A DNA stretch of 64,000 nucleotides from Streptomyces sp. HNM0574 (GCF_012726235.1 NZ_JAASAH010000015.1:96452-160451); one strand, 5' to 3'; positions 40,184 to 49,916 are shown, counted from the stretch's first letter. Notes: a model not told the origin generated them from the letters alone. Translations and numbers: made by a program.

Positions 40184-41302
40184 TCAGACGCGCGGGTAGC
40201 GGGCCAGCCAGGCCGGCGCCGAAGCGCCGGGGGCGTGCAGTGCGGGGCCCTGCGTCATCTCCATCGCGAAGTCGTCGGCGAGTTCGAGAATGGTGGCCCG
40301 CCCCTCGACCTCCGCGACCCAGGCCGGCGGCAGCGCCGTCTCACCGTGCAGCGCGCCCAGCAGGTTGCCGCAGATGGAACCGGTGGAGTCGCTGTCCCCG
40401 CCGTGGTTCACCGACAGCAGCAGACCGTGCCGCAGATCCTCCGCGACCAGGGCGCAGTACACGCCGATGGCGAGCGCCTCCTCCGCCGTCCAGCCCTCCC
40501 CGAGGGACTCCACCCGCTCCGCCGTGGGCATGCCCTGGCGCACCGCGCCCAGGGCCCGCTTCAGCGCGTCCGTCGTCTCCTCGTGGCCGGGCCGGGTGGC
40601 GAGCTGCGCGAGCGACTTCTGCACCGCGTGGTCGAGGGAGTCGCCGCGCGTGAGGGAGTGCACGATCGCGGCGAACGCGCCCGCCGCGAGGTAGCCCGTG
40701 GGATGCCCGTGGGTCTGCGCCGCGCACTCCACGGCCAGCTGGAAGACCAACTGCGGCTCCCAGCCGACGAGAAGACCGAACGGCGCCGACCGCATGACCG
40801 TGCCGCAGCCCTTGGACTGCGGATTCTTCGGGCTGTCGACGGTGCCCATGCGGCTGTCGGCGAGACCGCTGAGGCAGGCGTTCCCGGGGGCGCGGCGGGC
40901 GTAGAGCCACTCGGTGCGGGCGAGCCAGCCGTCCTCCTCCTTGCGCTCGTCCGGGCCCCAGTCCCGCTGCGTGGCGGCCCAGCGCAGGTACGCGGAGTGC
41001 ACGTCGGTGGGCGGGTGCCAGGCGCCGGTGTCACGCCGGACGTGGGCGCGTATCAGGCCGTCGACGGTGAAGAGGGTCATCTGGGTGTCGTCGGTGACGG
41101 CGCCGCGCCTGCCGTAGGCGGGGACGAAGTCCGTCACCCCGTCCTCGCCGTGCGCCTCACGGATGGCGCTGAGCGAGTCGAACTCGATGCCCGCGCCGAG
41201 TGCGTCACCGATCGCGCCGCCCAGCAGGGCGCCGCGCACGCGGCCGCGGAAGCTCTGCTGTTCGGTGCGGCCCCATATGGCGTCACTGCCCGAAGCGGCC
41301 AC
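40184..41302 (-). CDS. ADP-ribosylglycohydrolase-family protein
   Basis: This 372-residue dinuclear-metal hydrolase of the DraG/ARH family removes ADP-ribose from modified targets. The metal ligands are in RVRGALLGGAIGDALGAGIEFDSL, AVTDDTQMTLFTVDGLIRA and VNHGGDSDSTGSICGNLLGALHG, whose Asp pair is diagnostic. SKGCGTVMRSAPFGLLVG is typical of the actinobacterial branch. The length and domain are complete. GTG 41302 has GGGAGGGG upstream. It ends 14 bases from the end of the convergent SDR gene and has no nearby ADP-ribosyltransferase gene, so its partner is elsewhere. Confidence 0.92.
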   Translation of the reverse strand: MAASGSDAIWGRTEQQSFRGRVRGALLGGAIGDALGAGIEFDSLSAIREAHGEDGVTDFVPAYGRRGAVTDDTQMTLFTVDGLIRAHVRRDTGAWHPPTDVHSAYLRWAATQRDWGPDERKEEDGWLARTEWLYARRAPGNACLSGLADSRMGTVDSPKNPQSKGCGTVMRSAPFGLLVGWEPQLVFQLAVECAAQTHGHPTGYLAAGAFAAIVHSLTRGDSLDHAVQKSLAQLATRPGHEETTDALKRALGAVRQGMPTAERVESLGEGWTAEEALAIGVYCALVAEDLRHGLLLSVNHGGDSDSTGSICGNLLGALHGETALPPAWVAEVEGRATILELADDFAMEMTQGPALHAPGASAPAWLARYPRV

Positions 41303-41499
41303 AGTGCCCCCTCCCGTTGCTTCTACCGGGGCTGCACTCTAATAGACGGAAGTCCGCGCGGTTGTGGTCGCTGTGCGGACTGTCCGTGGTGCCCCGATGG
41401 GCACCACGGTGGGCCGTCCGCGGCCTTCCCGCCCCCGCGTCCGCTAGCTCCCGCGACGCCCTGCCGGAGAGCGCCGCGGGACCCGCCGTACCGCCTCGG

Positions 41500-44097
41500 T
41501 CACTCCTGCACCAGGGGCAGCAGCTGCGGAAGATGGCCGTCCGAATCGTGCGCGGCCCGCTGCCGCTCCTCGCTCACCGGGCCGTACGTCGTCGTGCGCG
41601 CGCGGGCAGGACGGCCCGCGAGATCCGCGATGGCGACGAGGTCCTGGATGGAGCGGTACGAACCGTAGGAGGAGCCCGCCATCCGGGAGATGGTCTCCTC
41701 CATCAGCGTCCCCCCGAGATCGTTCGCACCCGAACGCAGCATCTCGGCCGCGCCCTCCGTGCCGAGCTTCACCCAACTCGTCTGGATGTTGGTGATGTAC
41801 GGGTGCAGCAGCAGCCGCGCCATCGCCGTCACCGCGCGGTTGTCCCGCATGCTCGGGCCCGGGCGCGCGATCCCCGCCAGATAGACCGGCGCGTTGGTGT
41901 GGATGAACGGCAGCGTCACGAACTCCGTGAAGCCCTCGACGCCCTTCTCCAGCGCCGACTTCTGCATCCGTGCCAGCAGCCGCAAGTGGCTCAGCCAGTG
42001 CCGGGGCTGGTCGACGTGCCCGTACATCATCGTCGAACTGGACCGCACCCCCAGCTCGTGCGCCGTCTCGATGACCTCCACCCACGTCGCCGCGGGCAGC
42101 TTGCCCTTCGTCAGGATCCACCGGACCTCGTCGTCCAGGATCTCCGCCGCCGTCCCCGGAATGGTGTCCAGCCCCGCGTCCCGCGCCGCCGTCAGCCAGT
42201 CCCGCACCGACATGCCCGTACGCGTCGCACCGTTCACCACCTCCATCGGTGAGAAGGCGTGCACATGCATGCCCGGCACCCGGGACTTCACCGCGCGCGC
42301 GATGTCGAAGTAGGCACTCCCCGGCAGATCCGGATGGATACCGCCCTGCATGCACACCTCGACGGCGCCGACGTCCCACGCCTGCTGCGCACGGTCGGCG
42401 ACCTGGTCCAGGGACAGCGTGTACGCGTCCGCATCCGTCCGGCGCTGCGCGAAGGCACAGAAACGGCAGCCCGTGTAACAGACGTTCGTGAAGTTGATGT
42501 TGCGCGTGACGATGTACGTCACGTCGTCGCCCGACACGTCACGGCGCAGGTCGTCCGCGATACGGCACAGCTCGTCCAGCGCCGGACCGTCCGCGTGCAG
42601 CAGCGCCAGCGCCTGCTCGTCCGTGAGCTTCGTCGGATCGTCCGCCGCCGTGGACAGCGCGGACCGGACGTCCGCGTCGGCACGCTCCGGCGCCATCCCG
42701 GGACGCGCCTGCTCACGCAGGGTGTCCCAGTCGCCGTACACGTCGTCGAAATCGTCCCTCCGGTCCGCGGACCGGCCCTCCGTGTCGATGGTGTGGTGCA
42801 GATCGGTGCGGCCCGAAGCGGCGAGGAACCCGTCCTCCGGCTCCTGCCACGGCAGCCCCCGCACCGTCGCGCCCTCGTCCGCCAGACCCGTCTGAGGATC
42901 GGCCAGCGCCCGCACGTGCGGCAGCACCCGCGGATCCAGCCACGGCTCGCCGCGCTGCAGGAACTCCGGGTACACCGGCAGGCGTTCGCGCAGCTCGAAA
43001 CCGGAGGCGGCGGTGCGCTCGGCGAGTTCGTCGATCTGCGGCCAGGGACGCTCCGGATTGACGTGGTCCCGGGTGAGCGGGGAGACGCCGCCCCAGTCGT
43101 CGATGCCCGCGTCGATCAGCATCGCGTACTCGCCGTCCACCAGATTCGGCGGCGCCTGGAGACGCACCGACGGGCCCATGATGTGCCGCGCGACGGCGAT
43201 CGTGGCCGCCAGCTCCTCCAGCTCCGCGTCCGGCATGCCGCGCATCGCCGTGTCCGGCTTGGCGCGGAAGTTCTGCATGATGAGTTCCTGGATGCTGTGA
43301 TAAGCGCGCTGCACCCGGCGCAGCGCGAACAGGGACTCCGCACGCTCCTCGTACGTCTCCCCGATCCCGATCAACAGCCCCGTGGTGAACGGCACGTTGG
43401 ACCGGCCGGCGTCCTCCAGCACCCGCAGCCGGACCGCGGGCTCCTTGTCCGGCGAGCCGTGGTGCGGGCCGCCCGGCTCGCTCCACAGCCGCTCGGCCGT
43501 GGTCTCCAGCATCATCCCCATCGAGGCCGAAACCGGCTTCAGCCGCTGGAAGTCCGTCCAGGACAGGACACCCGGATTGAGATGCGGCAGCAGCCCCGTC
43601 TCCTCCAGCACCCGGATCGCCATCGCACGGACATAACTGAGCGTGTCGTCGTACCCGTGCGCCTCCAGCCACTCCTGGGCCTCGGGCCAGCGGTCCTCCG
43701 GCTTGTCGCCCAGCGTGAACAGGGCCTCCTTGCAGCCCATTTCGGCACCGCGGCGCGCGATGTCCAGCACCTCGTCGGGCGACATGAACATCCCGTGGCC
43801 CTCGCGGCGCAGCTTGCCCGGCACGGTGACGAACGTGCAGTAGTGGCACCTGTCCCGGCAGAGCCGGGTGAGCGGGATGAAAACCCCACGTGAGTACGTC
43901 ATCACCCCCGGGCGGCCCGCCGCCTCGAGACCCGCGTCGCGGACCCGGCTCGCGGACTCGGACAGCGCGGTGAGGTCGTCACCCCGCGCTTGGAGCAGAA
44001 CCGCGGCTTCGGCGGTGTCGAGTGCGACTCCGTCGCGCGCCCTCTTCAGCGCGCGGCGCATGGCGTTGGCGGTGGGAACCTGCGCATCGGTGGTCAT
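41500..44097 (-). CDS. fbiC: FO synthase (CofG/CofH fusion)
   Basis: This 865-residue radical-SAM enzyme makes FO, the deazaflavin core of coenzyme F420, from tyrosine and 5-amino-6-ribitylamino-uracil. Both halves are present. The CofG half has a 4Fe-4S site CRDRCHYC (Cys80, 84, 87), and the CofH half has CYTGCRFC near residues 540-547. They are joined by an acidic linker (VYGDWDTLREQARPGM region). The fusion is the form found in actinobacteria, whereas archaea use two proteins. ATG 44097 gives the expected MTTDAQVPTANAMRRALKRARDG start. A luciferase-like, probably F420-dependent gene lies 121 bases upstream on the same strand. Confidence 0.96.
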   Translation of the reverse strand: MTTDAQVPTANAMRRALKRARDGVALDTAEAAVLLQARGDDLTALSESASRVRDAGLEAAGRPGVMTYSRGVFIPLTRLCRDRCHYCTFVTVPGKLRREGHGMFMSPDEVLDIARRGAEMGCKEALFTLGDKPEDRWPEAQEWLEAHGYDDTLSYVRAMAIRVLEETGLLPHLNPGVLSWTDFQRLKPVSASMGMMLETTAERLWSEPGGPHHGSPDKEPAVRLRVLEDAGRSNVPFTTGLLIGIGETYEERAESLFALRRVQRAYHSIQELIMQNFRAKPDTAMRGMPDAELEELAATIAVARHIMGPSVRLQAPPNLVDGEYAMLIDAGIDDWGGVSPLTRDHVNPERPWPQIDELAERTAASGFELRERLPVYPEFLQRGEPWLDPRVLPHVRALADPQTGLADEGATVRGLPWQEPEDGFLAASGRTDLHHTIDTEGRSADRRDDFDDVYGDWDTLREQARPGMAPERADADVRSALSTAADDPTKLTDEQALALLHADGPALDELCRIADDLRRDVSGDDVTYIVTRNINFTNVCYTGCRFCAFAQRRTDADAYTLSLDQVADRAQQAWDVGAVEVCMQGGIHPDLPGSAYFDIARAVKSRVPGMHVHAFSPMEVVNGATRTGMSVRDWLTAARDAGLDTIPGTAAEILDDEVRWILTKGKLPAATWVEVIETAHELGVRSSSTMMYGHVDQPRHWLSHLRLLARMQKSALEKGVEGFTEFVTLPFIHTNAPVYLAGIARPGPSMRDNRAVTAMARLLLHPYITNIQTSWVKLGTEGAAEMLRSGANDLGGTLMEETISRMAGSSYGSYRSIQDLVAIADLAGRPARARTTTYGPVSEERQRAAHDSDGHLPQLLPLVQE

Positions 44098-44218
44098 CAG
44101 ACGAGGATACGAGCAAGCTCCGCACGTGTTCCGGCCGGTGAGGCACACGAGAGCGCACGCGGACCGCGCACGGAGGCAGACCGGCGGACACACCCTCCGC
44201 CCCCCTCCGCGCGACGGG

Positions 44219-45049
44219 TCACAGGTACTGGCTGTACTCGTCCAGCGTGCGCAGCACCGCGCCCTCGTCCCCGGACGGCAGCTGGAGCACTGCCTCCTCG
44301 ATGCCCAAGTCCCGGAAGTGCGCCAGCTTTCCCTGCGAGGGCACCACGAAGCTCGGCACCACCGCGGGCCCCTCCGGGCCGCGCCCGGCACGCTCCCACT
44401 CCGCACGCAGCCGGGGCAGCGCCTCCGTCAGCCCGCTGCCGCCCACCGGGATCCAGCCGTCCGCCCATTCCGCGATGTGCGCGAACAGTTTCGGCCCGGC
44501 GGCACCGCCCAGCAGCACCCGCGGGCCACCGTCCCGCACCGGCTTCGGATACGCCCAACTCGCCCGCACCGAACCGAACTCGCCCTCGTACTCCGTCGGT
44601 TCGGACGCCCACAGGGCGCGCATCAGGGCCACCCGGTCACGCACCAGCTCCCGGCGCCGCGGCCAGTCGACACCGTGGTCCGCCGCCTCCTCCCGGTTCC
44701 AGCCGAAACCGGCCCCCAGTGTGATCCGGCCACCGGACAGCGCGTCCAGCGAGGCCAACTGCTTGGCCAGGACGATCGGATCGTGCTGCGCGACGAGCGC
44801 CACCCCCGTACCGAGAGCGATCCGCTCGGTGACCGTCGCGGCCGCCGCCAGGGCCACCATCGGGTCGAACGTCCGGCCGTACGGGCGGGGCAGCGGCTCC
44901 CCCATCGGCGCCGGCGTCTCCCGGCTGACCGGAATGTGCGTGTGCTCGGGCAGATAGAGACCGTGAAAACCGCGCTGCTCCACCTCACGGGCCAGGCGGT
45001 CGGGACGGACGGTCTCGTCGGTGAGGATGATCGTGGTCGCGATCCGCAT
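44219..45049 (-). CDS. Luciferase-like oxidoreductase, probably F420-dependent
   Basis: This 276-residue LLM-family TIM-barrel protein is of the group that uses F420 in Streptomyces. It has FHGLYLPEHTHIPVSR, ERIALGTGVALVAQHDPIVLAKQLASLDALSGGRITLGAGFGWNREEAADHGVDWPRRRELVRD and PRVLLGGAAGPKLFAHIAEWADGWIPVGGSGL. The neighbouring FO synthase gene supports an F420 cofactor. AGGAG precedes ATG 45049. The substrate is not known. F420 luciferase-like enzymes act in reductions of imines, alcohols or nitro groups. Confidence 0.85.
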   Translation of the reverse strand: MRIATTIILTDETVRPDRLAREVEQRGFHGLYLPEHTHIPVSRETPAPMGEPLPRPYGRTFDPMVALAAAATVTERIALGTGVALVAQHDPIVLAKQLASLDALSGGRITLGAGFGWNREEAADHGVDWPRRRELVRDRVALMRALWASEPTEYEGEFGSVRASWAYPKPVRDGGPRVLLGGAAGPKLFAHIAEWADGWIPVGGSGLTEALPRLRAEWERAGRGPEGPAVVPSFVVPSQGKLAHFRDLGIEEAVLQLPSGDEGAVLRTLDEYSQYL

Positions 45050-45243
45050 CCGGGGCTCCTGTCACAACGGCATCGGGCAGTCGGTCGGCCCCGGCGCGAA
45101 CAGCCGTTCCCACTCGACGGCAACCGCTCCGAGGGTTTTCCACAGGGGTTTCCCTCCTCGTCCCCTCCCCGTACAACGGTGTCCGGCACCGGAAAGTGCG
45201 GCCCGAGAGCCGCCCGGCCGGAAACCGACGAGGGGGGCTGACG

Positions 45244-46782
45244 ATGGGCGGAACCAGCACGGCACAGGGCGGGCCGGGACGGCGCGGCGTCCTCAGGATG
45301 TCCGCGGTTGCGGGCGCCGCGGGCGTCCTTACGCTCGGGGACATGAGCTTCGCCCGCGCCGCGAGCGGCGAGGAACGCACCGAGACGGTGCGCGGCCATC
45401 TCCCCACCGGCGCACCCGATTTCGTGACACTCCCCGTCGACGTCCCCGAAGGCGTCCGCGAAATCGCCGTCACGTACACCTACGACACCCCGGACGTCCC
45501 CGAAGGCACCCCGGGCAACGCCCTCGACATCGGCATCTTCGACGAACGCGGCACCGGGCCCGGCGGCGAGGGCTTCCGCGGCTGGTCCGGCGGCTTCCGC
45601 GACCGGTTCACGATCAGCGCCGAAGAGGCCACACCCGGCTACCTGCCCGGCCCCGTACGCCCCGGCACCTGGCACCTCGTCCTCGGCCCGTACACCGTCG
45701 CACCGCAGGGCATGGACTACGAGATCACCGTCACCCTCCGGTTCGGCGCCCCCGGGGAGACCCCGCGCCCCGTCCACCCGCCCGAACGGGCACGCGGCCG
45801 AGGCCGCGCCTGGTACCGCGGCGACGGCCACCTGCACACCGTGCACTCCGACGGCGAACGCACCCCCGCGCAGGTCGCGGCCGCCGCCCGGGAAGCCGGA
45901 CTGGACTTCATCGTCACCACGGAACACAACACCACCTCGGGACACGGCGCCTGGCAGGGCCTGTGGGGCGAGGACCTGCTCATCCTCTGCGGCGAGGAGA
46001 TCACCACCCGGAACGGACACTGCCTGGCCTACGGAACCGACCCCGGCACCTTCTTCGACTGGCGCTACCGCGCCCGCGACGACGCGTTCCCCCGCGTCGC
46101 CCGCCGCATCCGCCGGGCCGGCGGCCTCGTCGTACCGGCCCACCCCGACTGCCCGTTCGTCGGCTGCCAGTGGAAGTTCGGCTACCGGCACGCCGACGCC
46201 GTCGAAGTCTGGAACGGCCCCTGGACCCCCGACGACGAACTGTCCCTCGCCGCCTGGGACAACCGCCTCGTCGAAGGTCTCACCGACGACACCGGATGGA
46301 CACCGGCCGTGGGCAACAGCGACGCCCACCGCGAACCGCAGAAGGTCGGACTGCCGCAGACCGTGGTCCTCGCCGACGACCTGTCACGCCGCGCCCTCCT
46401 CGACGGCATCCGCGCCGGCCACAGCTACCTCACCGAGTCCTCCGCCCTCACACTCACGCTCACCGCGAGCGGACCACGGGGCGAGCACGCCGGAATCGGC
46501 GACACACTCCGCGTCGCGCCCGACAGCGAGGTCACCGTACGGCTCGCCGTCTCCGGAGCACCGGCCGGCGCCACGTACCGGCTGATCACCGACCAGGGCG
46601 AACTGCGCTCCGGCCCCGTCACCGACGAGCCCGTCACCTGGCACACCACGGCATCACTCGCCACCTACATACGGGCCGAGATCCGCCGCCCCCGCGCGCC
46701 CGGCACCCCGAAGGACGTGCCCGGCGCCATGGCCGCCATGACCAACCCGCTGATACTCGGGACCGGCGTGGGCCGGGGGTAG
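45244..46782 (+). CDS. Tat-exported PHP-type (CehA/McbA) metallophosphoesterase
   Basis: This 512-residue protein has a Tat signal (GRRGVLRMSAVAGAAGVLTLG, residues 12-32). The hydrolase core shows PHP motifs GDGHLHTVHSDGERTPAQVAAAAREAGLDFIVTTEHNTTSGHG, CGEEITTRNGHCLAYG, VPAHPDCPFVGCQWK and GNSDAHREPQKVGLP, a multi-His metal site of the CehA/McbA group. The N-terminal quarter is a beta-rich lobe that may be a lectin-like domain. Substrates of this group include cyclic phosphates and carbamates, and are not told by sequence. GAGGGG precedes ATG 45244. It ends 48 bases before the poly-G tract. Confidence 0.85.
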   Translation: MGGTSTAQGGPGRRGVLRMSAVAGAAGVLTLGDMSFARAASGEERTETVRGHLPTGAPDFVTLPVDVPEGVREIAVTYTYDTPDVPEGTPGNALDIGIFDERGTGPGGEGFRGWSGGFRDRFTISAEEATPGYLPGPVRPGTWHLVLGPYTVAPQGMDYEITVTLRFGAPGETPRPVHPPERARGRGRAWYRGDGHLHTVHSDGERTPAQVAAAAREAGLDFIVTTEHNTTSGHGAWQGLWGEDLLILCGEEITTRNGHCLAYGTDPGTFFDWRYRARDDAFPRVARRIRRAGGLVVPAHPDCPFVGCQWKFGYRHADAVEVWNGPWTPDDELSLAAWDNRLVEGLTDDTGWTPAVGNSDAHREPQKVGLPQTVVLADDLSRRALLDGIRAGHSYLTESSALTLTLTASGPRGEHAGIGDTLRVAPDSEVTVRLAVSGAPAGATYRLITDQGELRSGPVTDEPVTWHTTASLATYIRAEIRRPRAPGTPKDVPGAMAAMTNPLILGTGVGRG

Positions 46783-46830
46783 GTGCGGGCTGGGCTGAAC
46801 CCGGCCTGGGGGCAGGGGAGTTGGGGGCTT

Positions 46831-46855
46831 GGGGGGGGGGGGGGGGGGGGGGGGG
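46831..46855. repeat. Homopolymeric G tract (25 G)
   Basis: Twenty-five consecutive G lie between TTGGGGGCTT and AGCCCCCAAGG, between the convergent ends of the PHP gene and the D-aminoacylase-like gene. The flanks GGGGGCTT and AGCCCCC form an inverted repeat around the tract. The region on the right is C-rich (ACCCCC repeats). Confidence 0.9.
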
Positions 46856-46895
46856 AGCCCCCAAGGAACACCCCCGACTCCCCCACCCCCACCCC

Positions 46896-48635
46896 CTACC
46901 CCGTGCTCACCGTGTACGTGTCCCGCCCCGACCGTAGGACGGTCCCCGGGACCGCGCCGGTGATCTTGTCGTCACGGAGGGTTTCGACGCCGTTGACCCA
47001 GACGCCGACGATGCCCTGGGCCTCGGAGTCGAGCCGGGGGCTGTCGCCCGGCAGGTCGTGGACGAGGCGGGCCTGGCCGGCGTCGATGCGTTCGGGGTCG
47101 AAGAGGACGAGGTCGGCGTGCCAGCCTTCGGTGACGCGTCCGCGTTCGCGGAGTCCGAAGAGCTGGGCGGGGTCGTCGGTGAGCATCTTGACGGCTTGTT
47201 CGAGTCCGACGAGTTTCCGTCCGCGCAGGCAGTCGCCGAGGAACCGGGTGGTGTAGGGGGCGCCGCACATGCGGTCGAGGTGTGCTCCGGCGTCGGAGCC
47301 GCCGAGCATGACGTCCTCGTGTTCCCAGGTCTGCCGGCGCAGTTCCCAGCTGTCGGGGTCGTTGTCGGTGGGCATGGGCCACAGCACGGTGCGCAGGTCG
47401 TCGTTGACGCAGATGTCGACGAGGGTGGCGAAGGCGTCCTGGCCTCGTTCCTCGGCGATGTCGCGGACGACGCGGCCGCTGAGTCCTTCGTTGGCCCGGG
47501 AGTAGGTGTCGCCGATGACGTACCGGTCGAAGTGGGCGAGCCTGCGGAAGATTCCGGCTTCCTTGCTGTCGGCCCGCCGGAGCATGTCGGCGCGTACGTC
47601 GGGGTCCTGGAGTCTGGCGATGCGTTCGGGGAGGGGCAGTCCGAGGATGTCGCCCCAGCCGGGTATGAGGTTGAGGGCGCAGAAGGTGCCGAGGGACATG
47701 TTCATGGGGGTGAGGATCGGCATCGTCAGGGCGACGATGCGTCCTCCGGCGGCGCGTGCGCGTTCGCTGGGGACGAGTTGGCGGGGTACGCGTTCGGGGA
47801 CGGCGGCGTCGATGGTGAGGACGTTCCAGTTGAGGGGCCGTCCGGCTGCGGCGGTCATGTCGACGAGGAGGTCGATCTCCTCGTCGGAGAACTGGTCGAG
47901 GCAGCCGGAGACGATGGCTTCGAGCTGGGTGCCTTCGTGTTCGGCGACGGCGCGGGAGAGCGCGAGGAGTTCGGCGGGCCGCGCGTGCCGGGAGGCGACG
48001 GGTTCGCCGTCGCCGTCGGAGTGGGTGCCGGACTGGGTGGTGGACAGTCCCCAGGCGCCGGCGTCCATGGCGTCGTGGAAGAGCTGGACCATGGCGGCGA
48101 GTTGGGCTTCGGTGGGCTGTCCGCCGACGGCGTCGGGGCCCATGACGTGGCGCCGCAGTGCGCAGTGGCCGACCATGAATCCGGCGTTGACGGCGGTGCG
48201 GCCTTCGAGGGCGTCGAGGTATTCGCCGAAGCTGTGCCAGTTCCAGGGTGCGCCTTCTTCGAGGGCGACGAGGGACATGCCCTCGACCTTGGACATCATG
48301 CGGCGGGTGTAGTCGGCGTCGTCGGGCTGTGCGGGGTTGAGGGGGGCGAGGGTGAATCCGCAGTTCCCTCCGGCGACGGTGGTGACGCCGTGGTTGAGGG
48401 ACGGTGTGGCGTAGGGGTCCCAGAAGAGCTGTGCGTCGTAGTGGGTGTGCGGGTCGACGAAGCCGGGGGCGAGGACGAGTCCGGTGGCGTCTTCGGTGGT
48501 GCGGGCCTCTTCGGTGATGTGCCCGGGGTCGGCGATGGCGGCGATGCGTCCGTCGCGGATGCCGACGTCGGCCCGGTAGGACGGTCCGCCTGTGCCGTCC
48601 ACCACGGTCGCGCCGGTGATCAGGTGGTCCAGCAT
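46896..48635 (-). CDS. N-acyl-D-amino-acid deacylase-like amidohydrolase
   Basis: This 579-residue amidohydrolase-superfamily enzyme has FVDPHTHYDAQLFWDP (metal-binding HTH), a GHCALRRHVMGPDA segment, and LGGSDAGAHLDRMCGAPYTTRFL, the D-aminoacylase/dihydroorotase pattern. Members hydrolyse N-acyl-D-amino acids or related amides. It follows the luciferase-like gene at 48691 by 55 bases on the same strand and runs toward the poly-G region, so it belongs to the catabolic cluster transcript. The stop is a TAG. The real substrate is probably a cyclic amide or acyl-amino compound made by the upstream oxidoreductases (inference). Confidence 0.85.
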   Translation of the reverse strand: MLDHLITGATVVDGTGGPSYRADVGIRDGRIAAIADPGHITEEARTTEDATGLVLAPGFVDPHTHYDAQLFWDPYATPSLNHGVTTVAGGNCGFTLAPLNPAQPDDADYTRRMMSKVEGMSLVALEEGAPWNWHSFGEYLDALEGRTAVNAGFMVGHCALRRHVMGPDAVGGQPTEAQLAAMVQLFHDAMDAGAWGLSTTQSGTHSDGDGEPVASRHARPAELLALSRAVAEHEGTQLEAIVSGCLDQFSDEEIDLLVDMTAAAGRPLNWNVLTIDAAVPERVPRQLVPSERARAAGGRIVALTMPILTPMNMSLGTFCALNLIPGWGDILGLPLPERIARLQDPDVRADMLRRADSKEAGIFRRLAHFDRYVIGDTYSRANEGLSGRVVRDIAEERGQDAFATLVDICVNDDLRTVLWPMPTDNDPDSWELRRQTWEHEDVMLGGSDAGAHLDRMCGAPYTTRFLGDCLRGRKLVGLEQAVKMLTDDPAQLFGLRERGRVTEGWHADLVLFDPERIDAGQARLVHDLPGDSPRLDSEAQGIVGVWVNGVETLRDDKITGAVPGTVLRSGRDTYTVSTG

Positions 48636-48690
48636 GTGCGTGGTTCCTCCTCTCGGCCCGCGCGTGGCGTGTGTGCCGCGCGCGGCGGGT

Positions 48691-49818
48691 TCAGCTGCGG
48701 GCGGCGTCGCGGAAGCGGGTGGTCCGGTGCACCGGGTCGGTGTCGATGGTGGGGATGACGTGTTCGCCGAGGAGTTTGATGGTGTTCATGGTGTCCTCGT
48801 ACGGGATTCCGACGGGGAGGCCGAGGGAGAGCTGGTCGGCTCCGGCCTGTTCCCAGCGCTTGCACTGCTGGAGGACGTCGTCGGGGGTGCCGCAGATCAT
48901 GAGTTCTTCGGCGATGAGGAGTTCGACGATTTCTTCGGTGTAGTCCGGGAGCAGTTCGGGCCATTCCGGTATGCCCTCGGGGCGGGGGAAGGTGTCGTGG
49001 TACCGGAAGAGGAGGGACTGGAGGTAGTTGAGTCCTCCGTTGACGGCGATCTGCTTGGCCTTTTCCCGGGTTTCGGCGCAGATGGCGGTCGAGGTGACCA
49101 TGACGTTGTCGTTGACGAAGTCGCCGATGGGTTCGGCGTCCTTGACGGCGCCCTTGTAGGACTCGACGACCCATTCCATGTCGGAGACCTTCTGGACGCT
49201 GAAGCCGAGGACGCCGAGGCCCTTCTTGGCGGCCATGGCGTAGCTGGAGGGTGATCCGGCGGCGTACCACATGGCGGGGTGGGAGCCGCCGTAGGGCTTG
49301 GGCAGGATCTTGCGCGGCGGGAGCGACCAGTGTGTGCCGTGGAAGCCGGGGTACTCGTCCTGGAGCCACATCTTGGGGAATTCCGCGATGGTTTCTTCCC
49401 AGATTTCCTTGGTGTGGTTCATGTCGGTGATGCCGGGGAGGAAGCCGAGGATTTCGTGGCTTCCCGCGCCGCGTCCGGAGCCGAATTCGAAGCGGCCGCC
49501 GGAGAGGTGGTCGAGCATGGCGACTTTTTCGGCGACCTTGACCGGGTGGTTGACCTGGGGCAGCGGGTTGAAGATTCCGGAGCCGAGGTGGATGCGGTCG
49601 GTGGCGTGGGCGAGGTAGCCGAGGAAGACGTCGTTGGCGGAGAGGTGGGAGTACTCCTCCAGGAAGTGGTGTTCGGAGGCCCAGGCGTATTTGAAGCCGG
49701 ATTTGTCGGCCTGGATGATGTACTCGGTTTCCTCCAGCAGTGCCTTGTGTTCGGCCTGCGGGTCCGCCTTGGCGCGAGCCGCTGGCACATACCCCTGTAC
49801 AAAGAGCCCGAATTCCAC
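48691..49818 (-). CDS. Luciferase-like flavin-dependent oxidoreductase
   Basis: This 375-residue LLM-family protein has MEFGLFVQGYVP, YAWASEHHFLEEYSHLSANDVFLGYLAHATDRIHLGSGIFNPLPQVNHPVKVAEKVAMLDHLSGGRFEFGSGRGAGSHEILGF. This is the long bacterial-luciferase-like pattern with the HHF motif seen in two-component FMNH2 or F420 monooxygenases. GTG 49818 has GAGGAG. A perfect palindrome TCTGACGCTCCGTCAGA (49841-49857) overlaps its promoter or leader, 23 bases before the start. The amidohydrolase gene downstream is probably cotranscribed. The substrate is unknown. Confidence 0.87.
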   Translation of the reverse strand: MEFGLFVQGYVPAARAKADPQAEHKALLEETEYIIQADKSGFKYAWASEHHFLEEYSHLSANDVFLGYLAHATDRIHLGSGIFNPLPQVNHPVKVAEKVAMLDHLSGGRFEFGSGRGAGSHEILGFLPGITDMNHTKEIWEETIAEFPKMWLQDEYPGFHGTHWSLPPRKILPKPYGGSHPAMWYAAGSPSSYAMAAKKGLGVLGFSVQKVSDMEWVVESYKGAVKDAEPIGDFVNDNVMVTSTAICAETREKAKQIAVNGGLNYLQSLLFRYHDTFPRPEGIPEWPELLPDYTEEIVELLIAEELMICGTPDDVLQQCKRWEQAGADQLSLGLPVGIPYEDTMNTIKLLGEHVIPTIDTDPVHRTTRFRDAARS

Positions 49819-49840
49819 GGCGGTTCACTCCTCTTGTTTT

Positions 49841-49857
49841 TCTGACGCTCCGTCAGA
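49841..49857. promoter_or_regulatory. TetR-type operator palindrome 1
   Basis: TCTGACG-CTC-CGTCAGA is a perfect 7-bp inverted repeat, 23 bases before the luciferase-like gene start at 49818. It is one of five sites of the same motif in the catabolic cluster. Confidence 0.7.
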
Positions 49858-49901
49858 TCCTGTCTCATGACTCTCGCACCGGCGTCCGGCACCGTCAATA
49901 C

Positions 49902-49916
49902 CTGACGGAGCATCAG
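49902..49916. promoter_or_regulatory. TetR-type operator palindrome 2
   Basis: CTGACG-GAG-CATCAG, one mismatch to a perfect palindrome, is 61 bases from site 1 and sits in the same promoter interval upstream of the luciferase-like gene and past the SDR stop. Confidence 0.55.

Noticed and set aside
46831..46855. Poly-G tract as a phase-variation switch of a surface protein
   Set aside because: It lies between the 3' ends of two convergent genes and not in a promoter or coding frame, so switching of a product is not supported.
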